64,000 nt of DNA from Streptomyces toxytricini (GCF_014649915.1 NZ_BMTY01000008.1:214375-278374); one strand, 5' to 3'. Counted from the stretch's first letter, positions 7,317 through 16,962 are shown. A program made the numbers and translations. Notes: generated by a model from the sequence alone, not told the origin.

Positions 7317-8920
7317 CAGGCCCCCGCCGACGTCGGCTGCTTGCGGCCGCGGAGGCGTTCGAGGTCGGAGGGGCGGACCTTGATGGCGAACACCGCGATG
7401 AGCGCGCCGACCAGGGTGAACGCGGCGGCGACCACGAACGCCGCGTTCACGCCGGCGGTGAGCACCTGGTCGCCCCAGGGGTCGGGCAGCCGGCCGGTGC
7501 GCCGGAAGGCGAGGAGCTGCTCCGGGGTGGCGGTGGCGAGGAAGTCGCGGGCCTGGGCGCGGCCCTCGCTGCGGCCGGCGGTGCCGAAGACGGTGACGAG
7601 GACGGACAGGCCGAGCGAGCCGCCGACCTGCTGGGTGGCGTTGAGGAGCCCGGAGGCGGCGCCGGATTCGCGGTCGGTGACGTGGGACAGCGCCATGAGG
7701 GTCAGGGACACGAACTGCAGGCCCATGCCGAGGCCGAAGAGGAGCATCGGCCCGAGGACGCTGCCGAGGTAGGTGGAGTCGGCGTCGGCCCGCGTCAGCC
7801 AGGCCAGGCCGGCGGAGCAGCACAGCGCGCCGGTGACCATGAACGGTTTGGGGCCGCGGACGGGCAGCAGGTGGGAGGTGATGCCGGCGCCGACGGCGAT
7901 GATCGCGCTGACCGGCAGGAACGCGAGGCCGGCCTCCAGGGGGCTGAAGCCGAGGACGTTCTGCACGTAGAGGGTCAGGAAGAAGAACATGCCGAAGATC
8001 GCGCAGGCGAGGAAGAGCATGATGCCGTAGGTTCCGGCCCGGTTGCGGTCGGCGAACATGTGCAGCGGGGTGATGGGCTGCGTCGAGCGCCTCTCGTTGG
8101 CGGCGAACAGCGTCAGCAGCACCACCGCGGCGCCGAACGAGGCGAGGGTGAGCGGGTCGCGCCAGCCCTCCTGGGCGGCGCGGATGAATCCGTACACGAG
8201 GGACGCCATGCCGAGCGTCGACAGCAGGGCGCCGGCGATGTCGAAGTGCCCGGGGTGCCGCTCGGACTCGTGCAGGACTCGGGCGGCGAGGACGGCGATC
8301 AGCACGGCGATGGGGACGTTGACGAAGAGCACCCAGCGCCAGTCGAGCCACTCCACGAGCATGCCGCCGGCGAGCAGTCCGATCGCGCCGCCGGCGGCGG
8401 AGACGGCTGCGAAGACGCCGAAGGCCCGGCTGCGGGCGGGTCCTTCGCGGAACGTGGTGGTGATCAGGGCGAGCGCGGTCGGGGAGGCGATGGCTCCGCC
8501 GGCTCCCTGGAGGGCGCGGGCGGCGAGCAGTTGGCCCTCGTTCTGGGCGAAGCCGCCGAGCAGCGAGGCCAGCCCGAAGAGCAGGACGCCTGCGATGAAG
8601 ACGCGTTTGCGGCCGAGGATGTCGCCGGCCCGGCCGCCGAGGAGGAGCAGTCCGCCGAAGGTCAGCGTGTAGGCGTTGACGACCCAGGCGAGGCTTTCGG
8701 TGGTGAAGCCGAGGGCCGTCTGGATGTGCGGCAGGGCGATGTTCACGATCGTGATGTCGAGGACGACCATGAGCTGGCACGAGGCGATGGTGAAGAGGGC
8801 GAGCCCGCTGCCGTTGCCGCGGCCGCCCGCGCTGCCGGTGCCGCTCGTGCCGCCGCCCGCGCCGCCTGAGCCGTCTCCCGCGCCGTCGGTCCCCTTGCCG
8901 GGTACTGCGTTGGGGTCCAC
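7316..8920 (-). CDS. MFS transporter, DHA2 (14-TMS) drug exporter family
   Basis: A ~534-residue multidrug-type exporter of the cytoplasmic membrane. Residues from about 35 on show the DHA2 hallmarks: VVLDITIVNIALPHIQ in TM1 and the loop motif A-like GGRAGDILGRKRVF, then a hydrophobic pattern suited to 14 helices. It would be driven by the proton gradient. The N-terminal ~30 residues are Gly/Ser/Thr-rich. I chose the GTG at 8920; the open frame continues upstream only through the antisense of the neighbouring peptidase gene. It is divergent from that gene across a dyad (8998-9022) and may share its regulation. The substrate is unknown. Confidence 0.88.
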   Translation of the reverse strand: MDPNAVPGKGTDGAGDGSGGAGGGTSGTGSAGGRGNGSGLALFTIASCQLMVVLDITIVNIALPHIQTALGFTTESLAWVVNAYTLTFGGLLLLGGRAGDILGRKRVFIAGVLLFGLASLLGGFAQNEGQLLAARALQGAGGAIASPTALALITTTFREGPARSRAFGVFAAVSAAGGAIGLLAGGMLVEWLDWRWVLFVNVPIAVLIAVLAARVLHESERHPGHFDIAGALLSTLGMASLVYGFIRAAQEGWRDPLTLASFGAAVVLLTLFAANERRSTQPITPLHMFADRNRAGTYGIMLFLACAIFGMFFFLTLYVQNVLGFSPLEAGLAFLPVSAIIAVGAGITSHLLPVRGPKPFMVTGALCCSAGLAWLTRADADSTYLGSVLGPMLLFGLGMGLQFVSLTLMALSHVTDRESGAASGLLNATQQVGGSLGLSVLVTVFGTAGRSEGRAQARDFLATATPEQLLAFRRTGRLPDPWGDQVLTAGVNAAFVVAAAFTLVGALIAVFAIKVRPSDLERLRGRKQPTSAGA

Positions 8921-8997
8921 CCTGCCGACGCTAAACCTGCTACCTCCGGTACACCACTCGAATGGCCTAAGCGAACACCACCGAACGCCACATGTAC

Positions 8998-9022
8998 AGT
9001 GTGCCATTTCACATGGCACACT
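8998..9022. promoter_or_regulatory. Perfect dyad operator, MFS/S9 peptidase intergenic region
   Basis: AGTGTGCCAT (8998-9007) and ATGGCACACT (9013-9022) form a perfect 10-bp inverted repeat around TTCAC. The 9-mer ATTTCACAT at 9006-9014 lies exactly at its centre and equals the core found in the shared promoters at 17013-17021 and 27772-27780 (opposite strand). It ends 8 bp before the peptidase ATG, so a bound protein should block that promoter. Confidence 0.6.
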
Positions 9023-9029
9023 CCCCTCC

Positions 9030-11108
9030 ATGGACGATTTCCTCCGGCTCTCCACCACCACCGGCCGCTTCGCGTACGGCGCACCGCGCGCCTTCTCCTT
9101 CGGCGACGACGGCCGGCTCCTCTGGTTCCTCCGCTCCACCGGCCCCACCGACCCCCGCGACTCCCTCTGGGTCCTCGACACCTCCACCGGCACCGAGACC
9201 CTCCTCGCCGACCCGCGCCGGCTCGCCCCCGAGCCCGGCCCCCTCCCCGAGGCCGAGCGCCGGCTGCGCGAGCGGATCCGGCTCACCGCCGCCGGCATCG
9301 GCGGGTACGCCCTCTCCGGCGACGGCCGCCACGCCGTCTTCGCCCTGTACGGCACCCTCTACCGCGTCTCGTACGCCGGCCCCGGCGCCCCCGCAGCACC
9401 GCCGACCGAGGTCCCCACCGCCGGGCCCGCCTTCGACCCGCGCCCCAACGGCGACGGCTCCCGCACCGCCTACGTCGCCGGCGACGCCCTGTACACCTCC
9501 CCGGGCGGCCGCGTCAGCCCAGCCGACGGCGCTCGCTGGGGCGTCGCCGAGTTCGCCGCCGCCGAGGAGCTCGGCCGCGACCGCGGCCACTGGTGGTCCC
9601 CCGACGGCGTCACCCTGCTGGCCGCCCGCGTCGCCGAAGGCGCACTCCAGCGCCGCCACTTCGCCGACCCGGCCCACCCCGAGCTGCCGCCCGAGGACTT
9701 CGCCTACCCGGAGGCCGGCGGGCCCAACGCCGACGTCCAGCTGTGGGTGCTCGGCCCGGGCGGCCACCGCGTGCGCATCCACTGGGACACCGGCCGCCAC
9801 CCCTACCTCTCCGACGCCTGCTGGGAGTCCTCCGAGGAGATCCTGCTCACCGTCCAGGACCGGCTCCAGCAAGACGTCCTCCTGCTCGGTGCCGACCCCG
9901 CCACCGGCCGCACCCGCGAGCTGTCCCGCACCACCCACCCCCAGTGGGTCGACCCGCTCCCCGGCACCCCGGCCCGCCTCCCCGACGGCCGGATGCTCAC
10001 CGCCGCCGACACCCCCGACGGGGCCGCCCGCACCCTCGCCGTCGACGGCCGGCCGCTGACCGGCGACGGCGTCCAGATCCGCTGCGTCGTCGGCCTCCAC
10101 CAGGGCCGCCTGCTCGTCGAGGCCGGCCTGCGCGACCCCGCCGAGCAGCAGGTGCTCCTCCTCGACCCCGACTCCGGCGCACACACCGTCCTCGCCGACG
10201 ACACCGGCGTCCCCACCGTGCACACCGCCGTCGCCTCGGCCGGATCGCTGCTGCTGACCGCCGCCAACCGCGACGGCATCCGCCGCACCCTGCACACCGC
10301 CGACGGGCGGCAGTTCACCCCCGGCGACCTCTCACAGCCGATGCCGTACCGGGTCGCCCCGCTGCTGGAGCGCGTCACCGAGCACGCCGTCCCCACCGCG
10401 CTCGTCCTGCCCCGCGGGCACGTCCCCGGCAGGCGGCTGCCCGTCCTCGTCGACGGCTACGGCGGGCCCGGCTTCCAGGACGTCAGCGCCGAGCCGCGCC
10501 GCTGGCAGTACCGCCAGTGGTGGGCCGACCAGGGCTTCGCCGTGGTGACCGTCGACAACCGCGGCACCCCGTACGTCTCCCCCGCCTTCACGCACGCCAT
10601 GTACCGCGGCTTCTCCGAGGTCACCCTGGAGGACCAGGTCGCCGCCCTGCAGGCGCTCGGCGCCCGGCACCCCGACCTCGACCTGGGCCGCGTCGGCGTC
10701 CGCGGCTGGTCCTACGGCGGCTACCTGGCCGCGCTCGCCGTGCTGCGCCGGCCCGACGTCTTCCACGCGGCCTCCGCCGGGGCCGCGCCCACCGACTTCC
10801 GGCACTACGACACCGCGTACACCGAGCGCTACCTCGGCCTGCCCCAGGACCACCCCGAGGTCTACGAGCGGGACTCGCTGATCCCCGACGCGCCGAAGCT
10901 GACCCGGCCGCTGCTGCTCGCCACCGGCCTCGCCGACGACAACGTCCACCCCTCGCACACCCTGCGCCTGTCGCAGGCGCTGACCGACGCGGGCCGCCCC
11001 CACCAGCTCCTGGCCCTGCCCGGCGTCACCCACATGACCCCCGGCGGCGTCAAGGAGAAGCTGATGGCGCTGGAACTGGAGTTCTTCCGCCGCGAACTCG
11101 CCGCCTGA
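9030..11108 (+). CDS. S9 family peptidase (dipeptidyl peptidase IV-like)
   Basis: A 692-residue prolyl-oligopeptidase-family serine peptidase. The N-terminal two thirds form the DPP IV-type beta-propeller; the alpha/beta-hydrolase domain follows. The catalytic triad is visible: S561 in GWSYGG, the Asp in ADDNVH (636-637) and H668 in GVTHMT. No signal peptide is seen, so it is probably cytoplasmic. Family members release X-Pro or similar dipeptides from short peptides, fitting processing of Pro-rich peptides brought in by the importer downstream. The ATG at 9030 lacks a clear ribosome site. A palindrome carrying the regulon core sits just upstream. Confidence 0.9.
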   Translation: MDDFLRLSTTTGRFAYGAPRAFSFGDDGRLLWFLRSTGPTDPRDSLWVLDTSTGTETLLADPRRLAPEPGPLPEAERRLRERIRLTAAGIGGYALSGDGRHAVFALYGTLYRVSYAGPGAPAAPPTEVPTAGPAFDPRPNGDGSRTAYVAGDALYTSPGGRVSPADGARWGVAEFAAAEELGRDRGHWWSPDGVTLLAARVAEGALQRRHFADPAHPELPPEDFAYPEAGGPNADVQLWVLGPGGHRVRIHWDTGRHPYLSDACWESSEEILLTVQDRLQQDVLLLGADPATGRTRELSRTTHPQWVDPLPGTPARLPDGRMLTAADTPDGAARTLAVDGRPLTGDGVQIRCVVGLHQGRLLVEAGLRDPAEQQVLLLDPDSGAHTVLADDTGVPTVHTAVASAGSLLLTAANRDGIRRTLHTADGRQFTPGDLSQPMPYRVAPLLERVTEHAVPTALVLPRGHVPGRRLPVLVDGYGGPGFQDVSAEPRRWQYRQWWADQGFAVVTVDNRGTPYVSPAFTHAMYRGFSEVTLEDQVAALQALGARHPDLDLGRVGVRGWSYGGYLAALAVLRRPDVFHAASAGAAPTDFRHYDTAYTERYLGLPQDHPEVYERDSLIPDAPKLTRPLLLATGLADDNVHPSHTLRLSQALTDAGRPHQLLALPGVTHMTPGGVKEKLMALELEFFRRELAA

Positions 11109-11131
11109 AGCCGCACGGCCGGAAACGGCGA

Positions 11132-11168
11132 AGGGCCCCGGAGCCGATCGTGTCGGCGCCGGGGCCCT
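11132..11168. terminator. Strong bidirectional terminator
   Basis: AGGGCCCCGGAGCCGA (11132-11147) and TCGGCGCCGGGGCCCT (11153-11168) form a 16-bp stem with one mismatch and a 5-nt loop, placed between the convergent peptidase and ABC operon ends. Confidence 0.85.
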
Positions 11169-11188
11169 CACCTTCCCGGGTTCACCCG

Positions 11189-12211
11189 TCAGTCACCCGG
11201 GAAGTGGCAGGCCACCTCGCGGGAGGCGGCGATCCGCAGCAGGGGCCGCTCGGTGCGGCACACCTCCTGCGCCTTGGGGCAGCGCGGGTGGAAGGAGCAG
11301 CCCGGCGGCGGCGCGGCCGGGCTCGGCGGGTCCCCCAGCAGGACGATCCGCTCCCGCCGCCGCTCCGCCGCCGGATCGGGCAGCGGTACGGCGGACAGCA
11401 GCGCCCGCGTGTACGGGTGCTGGGGGGCGTCGTACAGGTCGCGCTTCGCGCCGATCTCGACGATCCGGCCCAGGTACATGACCGCCACCCGGTCGCTGAC
11501 CCGCTTCACCACGGACAGGTCGTGCGCGATGAACACGTACGACAGCCCGAGCTCCTCCCGCAGCCGCTCCATCAGGTTGACGATCTGCGCCTGCACGGAG
11601 ACGTCCAGCGCGGACACCGGCTCGTCGGCGACGATCAGCCGCGGCCCGGTGGCCAGGGAGCGGGCGATGCCGATGCGCTGCGCCTGCCCGCCGGAGAACT
11701 CGTGCGGGTAGCGGTCGATGTGCTCGGGGATCAGGCCGACGAGCTCCATCAGCTCGGCGGCGCGGCGCCGGGCGTCGGCCGCCGACCAGCCCTGCACGAG
11801 CAGCGGGTCGGAGATGATCCGCGAGACGGTCTGGCGCGGGTTCAGTGAGGAGTGCGGGTCCTGGAAGACCATCTGGACGTCGCGGCGCAGGGGCCGCAGG
11901 GCGCGCTGCGACAGGCGGGTGACGTCCCGGCCGTCGAAGACGACCGAGCCCGAGGTCGGCTCCAGCAGGCGGACGAGCATCCGGCCGGTCGTGGACTTCC
12001 CGCAGCCCGACTCCCCGACGAGTCCGAGGGTCTCCCCCGCCGCCAGGTCGAAGGAGACCCCGTCGACGGCGCGGACCGGTGCGCCCCGGCGGCCGGTCGC
12101 GGAGCGCCGCCCGGGGAAGGCCATGGCCAGGTCGCGCACCGACAGCAGGGCCGCCGGGCCGGCCTCGGCCGGGCTCCCGGCGGGCGGCGCGGCGTGGGTG
12201 GGTGTGGTCAT
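11189..12211 (-). CDS. dppF: Oligopeptide/dipeptide ABC transporter ATPase (DppF/OppF-like)
   Basis: A 340-residue ATPase. It has Walker A GESGCGKST, the signature FSGGQAQR, Walker B LIVADEP, and the C-terminal oligo_HPY segment CSFHPRCPKAQEVC typical of peptide importers. It energises uptake with the adjacent DppD-like ATPase and two permeases at the cytoplasmic face. It is the last gene of a five-gene operon; its ATG overlaps the stop of dppD (ATGA). The symbol reflects family only; the substrate is inferred from context to be short peptides, perhaps from collagen. Confidence 0.9.
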   Translation of the reverse strand: MTTPTHAAPPAGSPAEAGPAALLSVRDLAMAFPGRRSATGRRGAPVRAVDGVSFDLAAGETLGLVGESGCGKSTTGRMLVRLLEPTSGSVVFDGRDVTRLSQRALRPLRRDVQMVFQDPHSSLNPRQTVSRIISDPLLVQGWSAADARRRAAELMELVGLIPEHIDRYPHEFSGGQAQRIGIARSLATGPRLIVADEPVSALDVSVQAQIVNLMERLREELGLSYVFIAHDLSVVKRVSDRVAVMYLGRIVEIGAKRDLYDAPQHPYTRALLSAVPLPDPAAERRRERIVLLGDPPSPAAPPPGCSFHPRCPKAQEVCRTERPLLRIAASREVACHFPGD

Positions 12212-13251
12212 CGGGCCGCCTCCTCGGCGATGGGGGATCCGGCGTAGTGGCAGGCGGCCGCCCGGCCCGGGAGGTCCCCGTACGGCAGGAGCGGCGGCCG
12301 CTCCTGCGTGCAGCGGTCCCTGGCCACCGCGCAGCGCGGGGCGAAGGAGCAGCCGGGGGCGGGGGCGAGCAGGGAGGGCGGTGAGCCGGGGATGGCGCGC
12401 AGCGGGCCGTCGTCGCCGTCGTCCGCGAGGCGGGGCATGGAGTCGAGCAGGCCGCGGGTGTAGGGGTGGGCGGGGTCGGCGAACAGGGTGTCGACGTCGG
12501 CCTGTTCGGCGGCCCGGCCGCCGTACATGACGAGCACCTCGTGGGCGACGCGGGCGACGACGCCCAGGTCGTGGGTGATCATGACGATGCCGAGGCCGCG
12601 GTCCTGCTGCAGGCGGGCGAGGAGTTCGAGGATCTGCGCCTGCACGGTGACGTCGAGGGCGGTGGTGGGCTCGTCCGCGATGAGCAGGTCGGGCTCGCAG
12701 GCCAGCGCCATGGCGATCATGGCGCGCTGGCGCATGCCGCCGGAGAACTGGTGCGGGTACTCGCCCGCGCGGCGGGCCGGTTCGGGTATCCCGACCTCGC
12801 CGAGCATCTCGACCGCGCGTTTGCGGGCGGCCGCGCGCCCGCTGCGGAAGTGGACGCGGACGTGCTCGGCGATCTGCTCGCCGACGGTGTAGTAGGGGTG
12901 GAGGCTGGAGAGCGGGTCCTGGAAGATCATGGCCATCTTCCGGCCGCGGAGCCGGGACAGCTCCTTCTCGGACAGCCCCGTGAGCTCCTGTCCGGCGAGG
13001 CGTACGGAGCCCTCGACGTCGGCGCCGCGGTGCAGGCCCATGACGGCGAGCGAGGTGACGGACTTCCCGGATCCGGATTCGCCGACGATGCCGAGGGTGC
13101 GGCCGGACTCGACGGTGAAGTCGAGGGAGTCGACGGCGCGGACGGGCCCGCGGGGGGTGCGGAAGGTGACGCCGAGGCCGCGTACCGCGAGGAGCGGCGC
13201 GTCGGCGGTGCGGGTGGCGTCGGGAGCGTCGGTGGCGTCGGTGGCGGCCAT
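12208..13251 (-). CDS. dppD: Oligopeptide/dipeptide ABC transporter ATPase (DppD/OppD-like)
   Basis: A 347-residue ATPase partner of the downstream DppF-like protein. Motifs are Walker A GESGSGKS, signature FSGGMRQR, Walker B LLIADEP, and the oligo_HPY tail CSFAPRCAVARDRC. The start is the ATG at 13251, which overlaps the permease stop (ATGA); the longer open frame upstream is the antisense shadow of the permease. The two ATPases of peptide importers are normally distinct, as here. Confidence 0.9.
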   Translation of the reverse strand: MAATDATDAPDATRTADAPLLAVRGLGVTFRTPRGPVRAVDSLDFTVESGRTLGIVGESGSGKSVTSLAVMGLHRGADVEGSVRLAGQELTGLSEKELSRLRGRKMAMIFQDPLSSLHPYYTVGEQIAEHVRVHFRSGRAAARKRAVEMLGEVGIPEPARRAGEYPHQFSGGMRQRAMIAMALACEPDLLIADEPTTALDVTVQAQILELLARLQQDRGLGIVMITHDLGVVARVAHEVLVMYGGRAAEQADVDTLFADPAHPYTRGLLDSMPRLADDGDDGPLRAIPGSPPSLLAPAPGCSFAPRCAVARDRCTQERPPLLPYGDLPGRAAACHYAGSPIAEEAAR

Positions 13252-14237
13252 CAGTACCTCACCCTCGGGTCGACGACGGCGTACAGGAGGTCGACCGCGA
13301 GGTTGGCGACGACGATGAAGAACGCGGCGAGCAGGGTGACGCCGAGGACGACCGGCTGGTCGGAGCTGACGAGTGCGCCGTAGAACAGCCTGCCGATGCC
13401 GGGGAGTCCGAAGATGGACTCGGTGATGACGGCGCCGGCGAGGAGTCCGCCGAGGTCCATGCCGAAGATGGTGAGGATCGGCGTCATGCCCGAGCGCAGG
13501 CCGTGTTTGACGACGACGGTGCGTTCGGGCATGCCCTTGGCGCGGGCGGTGCGGATGTACGGCTCGGCCATGGCCTCGATCATGGATCCGCGGCTCTGGC
13601 GGGCGTACATGGCGGCGTAGAGCAGGGCCAGTGCGGTCCAGGGCAGCAGGAGGTTGGAGGCCCAGCCGAGCGGGTCGGAGCCGAAGGGCGTGTAGGTGGG
13701 GTACGGCAGCAGTCCGGCGATGCGGATGACGCCGTAGATCAGCATCACGGAGGTGAAGTACACCGGCAGGGAGGCGGCGGCGACCGCGCCGACCATGAGG
13801 GCCTTGTCGGTGGCGGTGTCCTTGCGCAGGGCGGCGGTGACGCCGGCGCCGAGGCCGAGGACGAGCCACAGGGCGGCCGCCCCGAGGGCGAGGGAGGCGG
13901 AGACGGGCAGGCGGTCCATCAGCAGGTCCCACACGGGCAGGGAGTTCTCGTACGAGTAGCCCAGGCAGGGGAAGTCGCAGCGGACGGCGTACTGGCCGGT
14001 GCCGAGGGTGCGGCCGGTGAAGATGCCGGTGAGGAAGTCGGCGAACTGCCGCCACAGGGGCAGGTCCAGGCCGAGGTAGGCGCGGACGTCGGCGATCCGC
14101 TCGGGGCTGCACGTCTTGCCGCAGGCGGCCGCCGCGGGGTCGGAGGGAAGGACGTAGAAGATGAGGAAGGTGACGGCGGCGATGGCCAGGAGCACGCCTG
14201 CGAGGGCGAGCAGCCGGCGGGCGAGGTAGAGGATCAA
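13251..14237 (-). CDS. dppB: Peptide ABC transporter permease (DppB-like)
   Basis: A ~328-residue membrane protein of the BPD_transp_1 family. An N-terminal helix (about residues 6-28) precedes a large external loop with two cysteine pairs, followed by five or so helices and the cytoplasmic EAA-like loop EPYIRTARAKGMPERTVVVK that docks the ATPase. The most consistent start is a TTG at 14237 whose last two bases form part of the upstream stop (TTGA), matching the coupling seen throughout the operon. A downstream start would cut the first helix. Confidence 0.88.
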   Translation of the reverse strand: MILYLARRLLALAGVLLAIAAVTFLIFYVLPSDPAAAACGKTCSPERIADVRAYLGLDLPLWRQFADFLTGIFTGRTLGTGQYAVRCDFPCLGYSYENSLPVWDLLMDRLPVSASLALGAAALWLVLGLGAGVTAALRKDTATDKALMVGAVAAASLPVYFTSVMLIYGVIRIAGLLPYPTYTPFGSDPLGWASNLLLPWTALALLYAAMYARQSRGSMIEAMAEPYIRTARAKGMPERTVVVKHGLRSGMTPILTIFGMDLGGLLAGAVITESIFGLPGIGRLFYGALVSSDQPVVLGVTLLAAFFIVVANLAVDLLYAVVDPRVRY

Positions 14238-15181
14238 CTGCGGCTCCCCCTCGGGTCGAGGATGTCGCGCAGGGCGTCGCCGAGCAGGGTGAAGGCGAGG
14301 ACCGCGAGGAAGAGGAAGGTGCTGGGGATCACGAAGTACATCGGGTCGGTCTCGTAGTAGGCCACGGACTCGGCGATCATCTGGCCCCAGGAGGGGGTGG
14401 GCGGGCGGACGCCGACGCCGAGGTAGCTGAGGGCGGCCTCGGTGCTGATCATGCCGGGAATGAGCAGGGTGGTGTAGGCGATGACCGGGCCGGAGACGCC
14501 GGGGAGGATCTCGCGGGTCAGGATCCGCCAGGAGCCGGAGCCGGCGACGCGGGCGGCGTCGACGTACTCGCGGTGCTTGAGGGAGAGGGTCTGGCCGCGG
14601 ACGACGCGGGCGACGCCGGGCCAGCCGAAGACGCCGATGACGGCGGTCATGAGGACGATGCGGTTGACGTCCTTGGCGACGGACAGCATCGCGATCATGA
14701 AGATGAGGGACGGGAAGGACATCGTCAGGTCCATCAGGCGGGACAGGACGGCGTCGGTGCGGCCGCCGAAGTAGCCGGCGGCGATCCCGGCCGCGGTGCC
14801 GGTGACGACGACGATCGCGGTCGCGGCGAACGCGATGAGCAGGGAGACCTGCGCGCCGGTGACGACGCGGGCGAACAGGTCGCGGCCGGTGACGGGTTCG
14901 ACGCCGAGCCAGTGCTCGGGGCTGATCCCGCCGAAGGAGCCGAGGGGGAGGCCGCCGAGGTACGGGTCGACGGCGGACTTGTCGAACTCCTCGGGGGACC
15001 AACCGCCCAGGGCGCCGAGCCAGGGTGCGGTGGCGGCCATCAGGACGAAGAGGGTGACGACGCAGAGGCTGATGCGGACGGCGGGGCGGCGGCGGAGCTC
15101 CCGCCGGGCGAGCTGCCAGGGGCTGCTGCCCGGGGGGAGCGTCTCGGCCGTCGCGGCCTCGGGGGCTGCGGTGGCTGTCAT
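14234..15181 (-). CDS. dppC: Peptide ABC transporter permease (DppC-like)
   Basis: A 315-residue permease. It has an Ala-rich N-terminal tail, the OppC_N helix (ISLCVVTLFVLMAATAPWLG), a loop with GVEPVTGRDLFARVVTGAQ typical of DppC proteins, then the transmembrane domain with the EAA loop EYVDAARVAGSGSWRILTRE. The ATG at 15181 gives the usual family length. It is separated by 38 bp from the binding-protein gene and overlaps the DppB-like gene by four bases. Confidence 0.9.
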   Translation of the reverse strand: MTATAAPEAATAETLPPGSSPWQLARRELRRRPAVRISLCVVTLFVLMAATAPWLGALGGWSPEEFDKSAVDPYLGGLPLGSFGGISPEHWLGVEPVTGRDLFARVVTGAQVSLLIAFAATAIVVVTGTAAGIAAGYFGGRTDAVLSRLMDLTMSFPSLIFMIAMLSVAKDVNRIVLMTAVIGVFGWPGVARVVRGQTLSLKHREYVDAARVAGSGSWRILTREILPGVSGPVIAYTTLLIPGMISTEAALSYLGVGVRPPTPSWGQMIAESVAYYETDPMYFVIPSTFLFLAVLAFTLLGDALRDILDPRGSRS

Positions 15182-15219
15182 GGGTGTCGTGGGTGTCGTG
15201 GCTCGGGTCCCGCGGCCGC

Positions 15220-16962
15220 TCAGCCCTGGCTCTTCGAGGGGTCCTTGAGGCCGACGGTCGCGTAGTCGATGGTGCCGGTCCACACGGGGTGGCCGAAGGC
15301 GCCGGCGATGTTGGTGCCGACGAGGAGGGGCTTGCGCTCCAGCAGGACGGGGATGGAGGGCGCCTTCTTCATGATCTCGGCGTCCAGGTCGATCCAGGCC
15401 TGGTTGGCCTGCTTGGCGTCGGCCATGGCGTTGATCTCGTCGATGCGCTTCTGGACGGCCTCGTCGCGGAACTGGGCGTAGTTCCCCTGGTTGCCCTTCT
15501 CCTTGACGGTGCGGCCGTCGAAGACGAACGGGATCCAGGTGGAGCCGGAGGGGTAGTCGGGGCACCAGCCGGTGAAGGTCATGTCGGGGGTGGTGGAGAG
15601 GTCGCCGATGACGTCGTAGTAGGCGCCGGGGTCGACGGTGTCGATGACGACCTGGACGCCGGCGCGGGCCAGGCCCTGCTGGATGGCCTCGGCGGCGCCC
15701 TTGTCGCCGGTGGAGACGGAGAGGGAGACCTTCAGGCTCTCCTTCCCGGCGGCCTTGAGGAGCTCCTTGGCCTTGGCCGGGTCGCCGGCCGGGGCGATCT
15801 TGAGGGTGTCGGCCTGCTTGCCGCCGGTGAGGGCGGGCGGGAGGTAGGCGGTGGCGATCTCGTTGAGGGCGGGGCCGCCGCCCGCGGTGATGACCGCCTC
15901 CTTGTCGAGGGCGTAGTGCATGGCCTCGCGGACCTTCGGGTCGTTGAAGGGGGCGCGGGAGTTGTTCAGGTGCAGCATCGTGGTGCAGCCCTGGGACTCG
16001 GCGAGGAGGCGGGACTTGACGTCGGGCTTCGGCAGCACCTTGGGGGCGCTCTCGGGGCGCATGTCGGAGTACTGCACGGCGGAGGCGTCGGCGCCTTCGG
16101 AGGCGATGATGCGGTCGTCGATCTGGCCGCCCTTGAGGCCCATGACGACGACGAACTTGTCCGGGTAGGCCTTGCGGACCTGGTCGGTCGCGGGGTCCCA
16201 GTGCTCGTTGCGGACGAGGACCAGCTGCTTGTCCCGGTCGTAGGTTTCGATCTTGTACGGGCCGGAGGAGAACGGGCGGGCGTCGTACTGGGTGCCCTTC
16301 TCCTGGGACTGCGGGACGGGCGCGAAGGTGGGGAGGGTGGCGGTCGCGGAGAACTCGGCGACGGGCCGCTTCAGTTCGAAGACGATGGTGCGGTCGTCGG
16401 GGGTCTTCACGGAGTCGAGGTGCTGCCCCTGGAGCGGGCCCTTGTAGTTCTCGCCGCCGGCGAGGTACTGGGCGGCGTAGTCGGGGCCGCCGGTGAGGTC
16501 GGGGGCGAAGGACCGCTCGACGTTGTACTTGATGTCCTGGGCCTTGATCGGGGTGCCGTCCTCGTACTTCAGGCCCTCCTTCAGGGTGAAGGTCCAGGTG
16601 CGGCCGCCGTTGGAGGGGGTGCCGAGGTCGGTGGCGAGGTCGGGGACGAGCTCACTGCCGGCCTTGCCGGGCTCGGCCTTGAAGGTGACGAGGGTGCGGT
16701 AGAGCAGCCGGGTGCCGAAGTCCATCGCCGGCATCGTCCAGTTGCGGGCCGGGTCGAGGTGGGAGAAGTCCTGGTTCGACAGGACGGTGAGGGTGCCGCC
16801 CTTGACCGGCGTGCCGCCGAGGACCTTGCCGTCGTTGGCGGCGGCGGGGTTGGCGGCGCCCTTGTCGGCGGAGCCCTTCTTGGGGTCGGAGCATCCCGTC
16901 GCGCCGAGTGCGATGGCCGCCACCAGGGCGGTGGCGAGGGCGAGTTGGCTGCGCTTGGTCAT
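15220..16962 (-). CDS. dppA: Peptide-binding lipoprotein of ABC importer (DppA-like)
   Basis: A 580-residue SBP_bac_5 family extracellular binding protein. The signal peptide ends in a lipobox LGATGC (C24), so it is lipid-anchored outside the membrane. The family signature around residues 75-150 (DFSHLDPARNWTMPAMD, then DLGTPSNGGRTWTFTLKEGLKYEDGT in part) is clear. It captures peptides for the DppBCDF partners. GGAG lies six bases before the ATG. Its promoter contains a 32-bp block identical to that of the collagenase gene, a strong sign that binding protein and collagenase are expressed together. Confidence 0.92.
   Translation of the reverse strand: MTKRSQLALATALVAAIALGATGCSDPKKGSADKGAANPAAANDGKVLGGTPVKGGTLTVLSNQDFSHLDPARNWTMPAMDFGTRLLYRTLVTFKAEPGKAGSELVPDLATDLGTPSNGGRTWTFTLKEGLKYEDGTPIKAQDIKYNVERSFAPDLTGGPDYAAQYLAGGENYKGPLQGQHLDSVKTPDDRTIVFELKRPVAEFSATATLPTFAPVPQSQEKGTQYDARPFSSGPYKIETYDRDKQLVLVRNEHWDPATDQVRKAYPDKFVVVMGLKGGQIDDRIIASEGADASAVQYSDMRPESAPKVLPKPDVKSRLLAESQGCTTMLHLNNSRAPFNDPKVREAMHYALDKEAVITAGGGPALNEIATAYLPPALTGGKQADTLKIAPAGDPAKAKELLKAAGKESLKVSLSVSTGDKGAAEAIQQGLARAGVQVVIDTVDPGAYYDVIGDLSTTPDMTFTGWCPDYPSGSTWIPFVFDGRTVKEKGNQGNYAQFRDEAVQKRIDEINAMADAKQANQAWIDLDAEIMKKAPSIPVLLERKPLLVGTNIAGAFGHPVWTGTIDYATVGLKDPSKSQG

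Noticed and set aside
5442..8780. A 1112-codon minus-strand open frame over the NUDIX, P450 and MFS genes.
   Set aside because: Arg/Pro/Ala-rich shadow of real genes in other frames, a common artefact at this GC content.
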